Made by a program: the position numbers and the translations under genes
Shown: piece by piece, positions 56,935 to 64,000 of the stretch
How positions within the stretch are numbered: position 1 is the first letter of the stretch
How the letters are laid out: each line of letters begins with the position of its first letter
From: Pseudomonas fulva 12-X
GTDB lineage: Bacteria; Pseudomonadota; Gammaproteobacteria; Pseudomonadales; Pseudomonadaceae
NCBI RefSeq assembly: GCF_000213805.1
Contig: NC_015556.1
Span: forward strand, 2,867,001 to 2,931,000
Length of the DNA: 64,000 nucleotides
Direction: 5' to 3'
Notes under the pieces: model-generated
The model's database searches: none
What the model was told of the DNA's origin: nothing
What the model saw: the letters and a program-made list of their open reading frames with translations, nothing else

Positions 56935-57765
56935 CTACTGATTCGGAACACTGGCGGCCGGTGCGGGCTGTTGCTCCTTCCAGCGCTGCAAGTTGCGCTG
57001 CAGAAGGGTTTGCGGCATGCCGGCGGCGGTGAATTCTGTCATTTTTTTGGCCAGCTGTCCGCGCAGCCAGGCATCGTTGCAGGCCGAGTTGTGCGACAGC
57101 GCCAAGTGCAGGCCTTCGCTGGACACCGGCGGGTCGAGCACCTGCAGATCGTCCTGCAGGCCCAGCGTCGAGGCCAGCGCCTGGCCGGGGTAGCGCTCGT
57201 AGATCACGTAGTCGGTGCGTTCGAGCATCAGCTTCTGGAACGCCTGGGTGAGGCTGGAAACGCCTTCCAGGGTGAGGTTGTCACGGGCGTAGGCATCGAA
57301 GGCCTGGCCGAAGCTGTTGTTGACCAGCGTATCGCCGGTGCGGCCCTGCAGGTCGGCCCAGCTGGCATAGGGAAATTCATGACCCTTGCGCACCCACACC
57401 ACGCTTGGCGTGGAGAGAAAGGCCGGGTGCACGAAGTCCATGGTTTCCAGACGCGGCACGGTCACAAAGGCGCCAGCGAGCATATCGACGCGCCCGGTGC
57501 GCACTTCTTCCTGCGCCCTCGACCAGGGCCCGGCGTAGATCACGTCGATGCCGACGCCAAGATCGGTGGCCACCGCCTTGAGCAGATCGACCGTGGCGCC
57601 GATCAGCTTGTCCGGGTGCTGCGGGTCACGCCAGAGATAAGGCGGATACTCGGGATTGCCCGTGGCGACCAGCCGCTCGCACTTACCGGCGGCCTGCGCA
57701 CCGCCCGCCAGCAACATGGCGGCGCACGCCCAAAGCCCAACCCAGCTCAACCCTCGCTCACCCAT
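56935..57765 (-). CDS. periplasmic substrate-binding domain protein (SBP_bac_3-like)
   Basis: A 276-residue exported protein. A Sec signal (about 1-27, ending AGGAQAAG) precedes a bilobal binding-protein domain with the family blocks GNPEYPPYLWRD, IGATVDLLKAVATDLGVGID and GRVDMLAGAFVTVPRLETMD. No ABC permease is nearby, so it may act as an orphan sensor or feed a distant transporter. The ATG at 57765 has GAGAG at suitable spacing; an in-frame ATG two codons upstream is too close. Divergent from the PlaF-like gene. Confidence 0.87.
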   Translation of the reverse strand: MGERGLSWVGLWACAAMLLAGGAQAAGKCERLVATGNPEYPPYLWRDPQHPDKLIGATVDLLKAVATDLGVGIDVIYAGPWSRAQEEVRTGRVDMLAGAFVTVPRLETMDFVHPAFLSTPSVVWVRKGHEFPYASWADLQGRTGDTLVNNSFGQAFDAYARDNLTLEGVSSLTQAFQKLMLERTDYVIYERYPGQALASTLGLQDDLQVLDPPVSSEGLHLALSHNSACNDAWLRGQLAKKMTEFTAAGMPQTLLQRNLQRWKEQQPAPAASVPNQ

Positions 57766-57862
57766 TGGCATACTCTCGATTGCGATACGACCGGCGACCA
57801 CCGGCCAGAGATTCGTGACATGCTAGCTCATACGATCTCGATAATCAGCGATAAGACGCCGC

Positions 57863-58828
57863 ATGAAGAAATTGATCCTCGCCGTAATCCTAATCCTGGC
57901 CGCCGCCGGCGCCGTTCTGTACCTGTCGCCGGCGGCGCAGCTGACGGTCTACCAGGGCGTCGAACAGTGGCGCGCCGGGCTGCACGAGCGCAGCGTCAGC
58001 GTGAACGACCTCAAGGTCAGCTATTACGAAGGCGGCCCCCAAGGCGCCGACACCGTACTGCTCGTTCACGGCTTCGGTGCCGACAAGAGCACCTGGCTGT
58101 GGTTCGCCCGGGAGCTGACCGAGCGCTATCACGTCATCGCCGTGGACCTGCCCGGCTTCGGCGACAGCGACCGCCCCAACGGCAGCTATGACGTCGGCAC
58201 TCAGACTGAGCGCCTCACCGCCTTCGTCGACGCCCTGGGTATCCGCCGCCTGCACCTGGCCGGCCACTCCATGGGCGGGCATATCGCCGCACTGTACGCG
58301 GCCCGCTACCCCGATCAGGTGAGCAGCCTGGCGCTGATCGCCAACGCGGGGGTCACCGCGCCGCGACGCAGCCCGTTCTTCCAGCGCCTCGAGGAACAGG
58401 GTGACAATCCGTTGCTGGTGGACAGCGAGCCCCAATTCGACGAGTTGCTCGATTGGTTGTTCGTCGCCCCGCCGCAGTTTCCCGAGCGTCTGCATCAGTA
58501 CCTGGCGCAGCGCGCGGTGGCGGACAGCGCGCACCAGAGGGAGGTGTTCGAGCACCTGCTTGATCGTTATGTGCCGCTGGAGCCGGAGCTGCCGAGAATC
58601 CAGGCTCCTACCCTGCTGCTGTGGGGCGATCAGGATCGCATCCTCGACGTGTCCAGCATCGAGATCATGCAGCCGCTGCTCAAGGATGTGAGCGTGGTGA
58701 TCATCAAGGGCTGCGGTCACGCGCCGATTCTAGAGCGCCCCGAGGAAAGCGCTGCCGACTACCTGAAGTTCATCGATCAGGCCAGCCGGCAGACGGCCGA
58801 AGCTCGTAAGGCGGCCCCAAGGCAGTAG
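57863..58828 (+). CDS. plaF: membrane-anchored alpha/beta hydrolase, PlaF-like
   Basis: A 321-residue hydrolase. One N-terminal membrane helix (about 4-24) anchors it, with the enzyme on the periplasmic side. The fold motifs are LLVHGFGADKSTW and AGHSMGGH with nucleophile Ser136. Asp256 or Asp258 (LWGDQDRILD) and His286 (GCGHAPILERPEE) complete the triad. In P. aeruginosa, PlaF (PA2949), located next to the etf genes, is a phospholipase A1 that remodels membrane glycerophospholipids. Same neighbourhood here, so orthology is likely; the activity itself is inferred. Confidence 0.82.
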   Translation: MKKLILAVILILAAAGAVLYLSPAAQLTVYQGVEQWRAGLHERSVSVNDLKVSYYEGGPQGADTVLLVHGFGADKSTWLWFARELTERYHVIAVDLPGFGDSDRPNGSYDVGTQTERLTAFVDALGIRRLHLAGHSMGGHIAALYAARYPDQVSSLALIANAGVTAPRRSPFFQRLEEQGDNPLLVDSEPQFDELLDWLFVAPPQFPERLHQYLAQRAVADSAHQREVFEHLLDRYVPLEPELPRIQAPTLLLWGDQDRILDVSSIEIMQPLLKDVSVVIIKGCGHAPILERPEESAADYLKFIDQASRQTAEARKAAPRQ

Positions 58829-58844
58829 CGCTCTGGCAGCCAAT

Positions 58845-58872
58845 AAAAAACCCGCTCGATGAGCGGGTTTTT
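58845..58872. terminator. bidirectional intrinsic terminator
   Basis: A-run, CCCGCTC-GAT-GAGCGGG (58851-58857/58861-58867), then TTTTT. It serves plaF on the plus strand and etfA on the minus strand. Confidence 0.92.
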
Positions 58873-58890
58873 CGTTGCGGGAAAGCGTGG

Positions 58891-59820
58891 TCAGACCAGC
58901 TTTTCCAGCTCCGGTACGGCTTCGAACAGGTCGGCTACCAGGCCATAGTCGGCGACCTGGAAGATCGGCGCTTCTTCGTCCTTGTTGATCGCGACGATCA
59001 CCTTGGAGTCCTTCATGCCCGCCAGGTGCTGGATGGCGCCGCTGATGCCGACTGCGATGTACAGCTGCGGCGCGACGATCTTGCCGGTCTGGCCGACCTG
59101 CATGTCGTTCGGCACGAAGCCGGCGTCAACGGCTGCACGGGAAGCCCCCACTGCCGCGCCGAGCTTGTCGGCCAGGGTGTACAGGTGCTTGAAGTTGTCG
59201 CCGTTCTGCATGCCACGACCGCCGGAAACCACGATCTTGGCGGCGGTCAGCTCCGGACGGTCGGACTTGGCCAGCTCTTCATCGACGAACGCCGACTTGC
59301 CAGCGTCGCCACCTGCCGAAACGTTCTCGATGGCAGCGGAGCCGCCTTCAGCCGCCACGGCGTCGAAGCCGGTGGCACGCACGGTGATGACTTTCACGGC
59401 AGCCGACGACTGCACGGTAGCGATGGCGTTACCGGCATAGATCGGGCGCTTGAAGGTGTCCGGGCTTTCCACGGAAACGATCTCGGAGATCTGGTCGACG
59501 TCCAGCTGCGCAGCGACGCGCGGCAGGATGTTCTTGCCATTGCTGGTGGCGGCAGCCAGCACGTGGCTATAGCTCTTGCCAAGCTCGGCAACCAGCGGCG
59601 CGACGTTTTCCGGCAGCTGATGAGCGAACGCAGCGTTGTCGGCGACCAGCACCTTGGCCACGCCAGCGATCTTGGCTGCAGCTTCGGCAACGGCGCCAAC
59701 GCCCTGGCCGGCGACCAGCACGTGGATGTCGCCACCGATCTTCTGGGCAGCGGCAACGGTGTTCAGGGTGGCAGGTGCCAGCGCGGAATTGGTGTTTTCA
59801 GCGATTACCAGGATAGTCAT
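58891..59820 (-). CDS. etfA: electron transfer flavoprotein alpha subunit
   Basis: A 309-residue EtfA. The N-terminal domain (1-190) is less conserved. The C-terminal FAD-binding domain has [34 protein letters not shown] and [20 protein letters not shown]. It accepts electrons from acyl-CoA dehydrogenases and passes them to ETF-QO. Its ATG shares a base with the etfB stop (TAATG), indicating translational coupling. Confidence 0.97.
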   Translation of the reverse strand: MTILVIAENTNSALAPATLNTVAAAQKIGGDIHVLVAGQGVGAVAEAAAKIAGVAKVLVADNAAFAHQLPENVAPLVAELGKSYSHVLAAATSNGKNILPRVAAQLDVDQISEIVSVESPDTFKRPIYAGNAIATVQSSAAVKVITVRATGFDAVAAEGGSAAIENVSAGGDAGKSAFVDEELAKSDRPELTAAKIVVSGGRGMQNGDNFKHLYTLADKLGAAVGASRAAVDAGFVPNDMQVGQTGKIVAPQLYIAVGISGAIQHLAGMKDSKVIVAINKDEEAPIFQVADYGLVADLFEAVPELEKLV

Positions 59821-60569
59821 TAGATCACCTTCGCTTCGGTTTTCAGTTTCTCGACCAGTTCGGCGACCGACTTGACCTTGATACCGGCACCACGTGCCGC
59901 AGGCGCCTCGACCTTGATGGTCTTGACGGTGGACGCAGTGGAAACGCCCAGCGCGTCAGGCGTCAGGGTTTCCAGCGGCTTCTTCTTGGCCTTCATGATG
60001 TTCGGCAGCGAGGCGTAGCGCGGCTCGTTCAGGCGCAGGTCGGTGGTGACGATGGCTGGCAGATTCAGGGCAACGGTCTGCAGACCGCCGTCGATCTCAC
60101 GGGTCACGTTGGCCATGTCGCCATTGATCTCGACCTTGGAGGCGAATGTGCCCTGGGCGTAGCCGGTCAGGGCAGCGAGCATCTGGCCGGTCTGGTTGTT
60201 GTCGCTGTCGATGGCTTGCTTGCCGAGAATGACCAGCTGCGGCTGTTCCTTGTCGACCACGGCCTTGAGCAGCTTGGCGACAGCCAGGGAGTTAAGCTCG
60301 TCGGCAGACTCGACCAGAATGGCACGATCGGCGCCCAGTGCCAGGGCGGTACGCAGTTGCTCCTGGGCCTGGGTCGGGCCGATGGAAACCACCACGATCT
60401 CGCTGGCCACGCCCTTCTCTTTCAGGCGCACGGCTTCTTCAACGGCGATTTCACAGAAAGGGTTCATCGACATCTTGACGTTGGCAAGATCGACGCCACT
60501 GTTGTCCGGTTTGACGCGGACCTTGACGTTGTAATCGACCACTCGTTTGACAGCTACAAGAACCTTCAT
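59820..60569 (-). CDS. etfB: electron transfer flavoprotein beta subunit
   Basis: A 249-residue EtfB that binds AMP and contacts dehydrogenases. The family N-terminus [20 protein letters not shown] and the blocks [18 protein letters not shown] and [20 protein letters not shown] are present. First gene of the leftward etfBA operon, divergent from ETF-QO across a 320 bp gap carrying a PsrA-type box. Confidence 0.97.
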   Translation of the reverse strand: MKVLVAVKRVVDYNVKVRVKPDNSGVDLANVKMSMNPFCEIAVEEAVRLKEKGVASEIVVVSIGPTQAQEQLRTALALGADRAILVESADELNSLAVAKLLKAVVDKEQPQLVILGKQAIDSDNNQTGQMLAALTGYAQGTFASKVEINGDMANVTREIDGGLQTVALNLPAIVTTDLRLNEPRYASLPNIMKAKKKPLETLTPDALGVSTASTVKTIKVEAPAARGAGIKVKSVAELVEKLKTEAKVI

Positions 60570-60689
60570 GGATTCCTCGTTACTCTCCGGTGAATAGGAA
60601 TGTCGCCAGAGGCGAGCATGCGGGTGATGCAGACAAGCAGGACGCGAGCGACCTTCAGCCCAGACGGCGAGCGCAAAACCGCCCGTATC

Positions 60690-60715
60690 TTGACCGTACG
60701 ACCTAGCTCGGTCAA
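60690..60715. other. inverted repeat in the etfBA leader
   Basis: TTGACCG (60690-60696) pairs with CGGTCAA (60709-60715). It lies within the predicted untranslated leader of etfBA; function unknown. Nothing else was recognised between 60570 and 60740. Confidence 0.4.
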
Positions 60716-60750
60716 TACGACTGGCTGCGAGCCATTCGTGTTGTAGCCGG

Positions 60751-60778
60751 ATTCTAGCAGGCCTACAGAAAATTCAAA
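60751..60778 (-). promoter_or_regulatory. candidate promoter of etfBA
   Basis: On the minus strand TTTGAA-N16-TAGAAT, with the -35 overlapping the PsrA-type box at 60775-60788. Repression by a box-bound regulator would block this promoter. The leader would be about 170 bases. Confidence 0.5.
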
Positions 60779-60788
60779 CAAACGTTTG
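60775..60788. promoter_or_regulatory. PsrA-type operator
   Basis: CAAAC-N4-GTTTG fits the PsrA consensus (C/G)AAAC-N2-4-GTTT(C/G); the core ACAAACGTTTGT is also a perfect 12 bp palindrome. It lies between divergent etfBA and ETF-QO, which belong to the PsrA regulon in P. aeruginosa. Long-chain fatty acyl signals would relieve repression. Confidence 0.72.
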
Positions 60789-60790
60789 TA

Positions 60791-60819
60791 TTGGCCCTGA
60801 TCCGGGCTCGCTATATACT
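60791..60819 (+). promoter_or_regulatory. candidate promoter of ETF-QO
   Basis: TTGGCC-N17-TATACT on the plus strand, starting 3 bp after the PsrA-type box and ending about 70 bp before the GTG start. Confidence 0.55.
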
Positions 60820-60889
60820 GCGCGAGCGTGCCTCGGGAAGGATGCCGGCCCGCCATGAAAATTAGAGAGCCTTGATGAGGAGATAGCCC

Positions 60890-62554
<1,665 letters not shown>

Positions 62555-62559
62555 GTGCG

Positions 62560-62586
62560 AAAAAGGCTCCTTCGGGAGCCTTTTTA
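62560..62586 (+). terminator. bidirectional intrinsic terminator
   Basis: AAAAAGGCTCC-TTCG-GGAGCCTTTTT, a perfect stem between the convergent ETF-QO and DUF1285 genes. Confidence 0.93.
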
Positions 62587-62593
62587 TTGGGTG

Positions 62594-63160
62594 CTACTCC
62601 AGCGGGCCGATGGGAAAGAACACTCCGCCGCTCCACACGCCCAGCCAGGGTTGGCCATCGATTTCGCGAGTCTGGGCCAGCTCCACCAGTTGATAGAACA
62701 CGTTGCGGTGAATCAGTGCTTCCAGGTTGGCGCGCACGTGCACGTAGGGCGAAGGCTCCTGGGTTTGCGCATCCAGCTCGACCCGCAGCGGATGCTCGGC
62801 ACCTGCCTCGACCTCGTCGCCGACGTTGGTGACGAACTTCAGCACCTGGGTTTCGCCCTGCCCGCTCGCCTGCAGCGACACCGCCACGAAGGGCGCGTCA
62901 TCGACGGTGATGCCGACTTTCTCCACCGGCGTGACCAGGAAGTAATCATCGCCATCGCGGCGAATGATGGTCGAGAACAGCCGCACCATCGCCGGCCGCC
63001 CGATCGGCGTGCCCATGTAGAACCAGGTGCCGTCCCTGGCGATGCGCATGTCGATATCGCCACAGAAATCAGGGTTCCACAGGTGCACCGGCGGCATGCC
63101 CTTGCTGCCTGCCGGCGGGATTTGCGCCAGCAAGTTGCCGGCCTTGTCGCCCTCGCTCAT
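62594..63160 (-). CDS. DUF1285 family protein
   Basis: A 188-residue cytoplasmic protein of DUF1285. Characteristic blocks are [40 protein letters not shown] and [18 protein letters not shown]. Structural studies of family members show two small beta-rich domains of unknown role. The ATG at 63160 has GGAG; an in-frame ATG two codons earlier is less likely. Starts 12 bp after the DUF4823 gene, likely cotranscribed. Confidence 0.88.
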   Translation of the reverse strand: MSEGDKAGNLLAQIPPAGSKGMPPVHLWNPDFCGDIDMRIARDGTWFYMGTPIGRPAMVRLFSTIIRRDGDDYFLVTPVEKVGITVDDAPFVAVSLQASGQGETQVLKFVTNVGDEVEAGAEHPLRVELDAQTQEPSPYVHVRANLEALIHRNVFYQLVELAQTREIDGQPWLGVWSGGVFFPIGPLE

Positions 63161-63172
63161 GAACACTCCGGG

Positions 63173-63778
63173 TTACTGACTGAAACCCAGGAGTGTACGC
63201 GCATAATCCTCGAGCGGCGCCCGGATCAGGTCTTCGGGTTTGGCGTCGTAGAAAGTCAGGAATCCGCCGCGGCTGCGAATGCGCGCGGTGTCCACTAGAA
63301 AACGAGTGTTGGTTTCAATCAGCATCAGTTGCAGCACGCTGCGGTCGGTGCCCAGGCGATCGAACTCCTCCTGATCCTCCCACTCCTCCATCGTACCGAT
63401 GCGATCGTCTGCATAGGCGAACCGGGTGTAGAGCAGATAGTGGGCGCCGGCGGCACGAGCCTCGCCCAGCGCCTCATCCAGGCCGACCGGCGCGCGGGCG
63501 CGGCGAACCATGGGGAAGTACTCCACGAAACCGCGGAACGCCTCCTCGGCAACCACATTGGGCCGCGGATAGGCATGCTTGCCGCTGGGGGTGAATGGCC
63601 CCTGGGCGATGTAGATGAACGAATCGGGCTGCAGGCGCCAGGAAGCCGAGCGGCGGATCTTGCTGTAGTCCAGCACGCCAGCATCGCGCAGGTGATAGGT
63701 GGCGCCATCGGCCATGTCGCTGACGTTCATGCAGCCGGTCAGGCTCAGCACAAAGGCCAGGACGAACAGGTTACGCAT
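63173..63778 (-). CDS. DUF4823 domain lipoprotein
   Basis: A 201-residue lipoprotein with lipobox LTG-Cys16. The mature protein matches DUF4823 (RSASWRLQPDSFIYIAQGPF, AGAHYLLYTRFAYADDRIG, DRSVLQLMLIETNTRFLVDT), a family of outer-membrane lipoproteins of unknown function. Two open reading frames (this and DUF1285) lie in one unit after the truncated gene at the window edge. Confidence 0.87.
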   Translation of the reverse strand: MRNLFVLAFVLSLTGCMNVSDMADGATYHLRDAGVLDYSKIRRSASWRLQPDSFIYIAQGPFTPSGKHAYPRPNVVAEEAFRGFVEYFPMVRRARAPVGLDEALGEARAAGAHYLLYTRFAYADDRIGTMEEWEDQEEFDRLGTDRSVLQLMLIETNTRFLVDTARIRSRGGFLTFYDAKPEDLIRAPLEDYARTLLGFSQ

Positions 63779-63850
63779 ATGAAATCTCCCGACACCGGCG
63801 ACGGAAAACCGGCGAATGACTGCTACAAGCAGATTTCGCGCCAGGAGATG

Positions 63851-63872
63851 TGCGCGGCCTGCGGGCCGCGCA
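63851..63872 (-). terminator. hairpin after the edge gene
   Basis: TGCGCGGCC-N4-GGCCGCGCA forms a perfect 9 bp stem just beyond the stop of the partial gene on the minus strand. No T-run follows, so termination is uncertain. Confidence 0.4.
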
Positions 63873-63877
63873 ATGGC

Positions 63878-64000
63878 TCAGGAATGCGGCGTTTCGCTGT
63901 CGCGCTTGCGCTTGTTGCCCATGCGCACGCCGATGTCCATCAGGAACTGGAAGAAGCCTTCCTGATCCTCGAGCACGTTGCTCCAGAACGGCGAGTGATA
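63878..64000 (-). CDS. C-terminus of a truncated gene, possibly TetR-type regulator
   Basis: The last 40 codons of a gene running off the right edge. The visible part contains PFWSNVLEDQEGFFQFLMDI and ends RKRDSETPHS. It is soluble, with no recognisable domain in this fragment. From gene order with PAO1 (PA2957 near DUF1285) a TetR-type regulator is possible, but this is a weak guess. Confidence 0.5.
   Translation of the reverse strand, partial: YHSPFWSNVLEDQEGFFQFLMDIGVRMGNKRKRDSETPHS

Overview
The window is GC-rich chromosomal DNA from a gammaproteobacterium of the genus Pseudomonas in the broad sense. Evidence includes EF-P with Arg32 next to its rhamnosyltransferase EarP, phhR-phhAB, a SagS-like hybrid kinase beside ospR-gpx-msrB-alaA-htpX-tpm, and etfBA divergent from ETF-QO. 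From memory, several blocks follow Pseudomonas aeruginosa PAO1 gene order (around PA0870-PA0882, PA2811-PA2852, PA2895-PA2897 and PA2949-PA2957). A fused glucosylglycerol-phosphate synthase/phosphatase, absent from PAO1 as far as I recall, points towards the salt-tolerant P. mendocina/oleovorans type of species; that placement is inference.

Layout. 0.1-5.8 kb: an itaconate-type catabolic operon (CoA transferase, MmgE/PrpD, acyl-CoA dehydrogenase, MaoC-like hydratase) read leftwards, with a divergent LysR regulator. 6.0-7.7 kb: three consecutive lipoprotein genes (CsgG-like, DUF4810, DUF799). 7.7-10.8 kb: phenylalanine hydroxylation (phhR, phhA, phhB). 10.9-15.5 kb: an MFS transporter, glucosylglycerol synthesis and an isolated cobF. 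15.8-20.4 kb: prmB, an isochorismatase fold, a small membrane protein, an Smr protein, efp and earP. 20.4-25.3 kb: a second MFS paralogue, a phosphatase, tRNA-Ser, a crotonase and CorA. 25.3-31.6 kb: ABC exporter, GST, fadE and a duplicated tRNA Glu/Gly cluster. 31.9-42.0 kb: a membrane coiled-coil protein, fRMsr, a DUF815 ATPase, SagS, OspR/Gpx, MsrB, AlaA, HtpX and Tpm. 42.1-50.5 kb: LigB-type dioxygenase, pabB, deaD, an NTF2-fold protein, a spermidine-synthase-like methyltransferase fold, class II DAHP synthase, DUF2897 and a CPBP protease. 50.5-57.8 kb: a VWA lipoprotein / ECF sigma / anti-sigma operon, a MocR regulator, OmpA-like and DUF4398 lipoproteins, and a periplasmic binding protein. 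57.8-64 kb: a PlaF-like membrane hydrolase, etfBA, ETF-QO, DUF1285, DUF4823 and a truncated gene at the edge.

Functional links. Electrons from FadE and the other acyl-CoA dehydrogenase can pass through EtfAB and ETF-QO to quinone, and the etf intergenic region carries a PsrA-type box. The OspR/Gpx/MsrB/fRMsr genes form a thiol and peroxide repair neighbourhood. The most striking non-coding observation is four short inverted-repeat (MITE-like) elements whose borders coincide exactly with stop codons (GST, fRMsr, tpm and the spermidine-synthase-like gene). In each case the flanking duplication lets the ancestral stop codon be reconstructed. No rRNA, CRISPR array, prophage or complete insertion sequence was seen.
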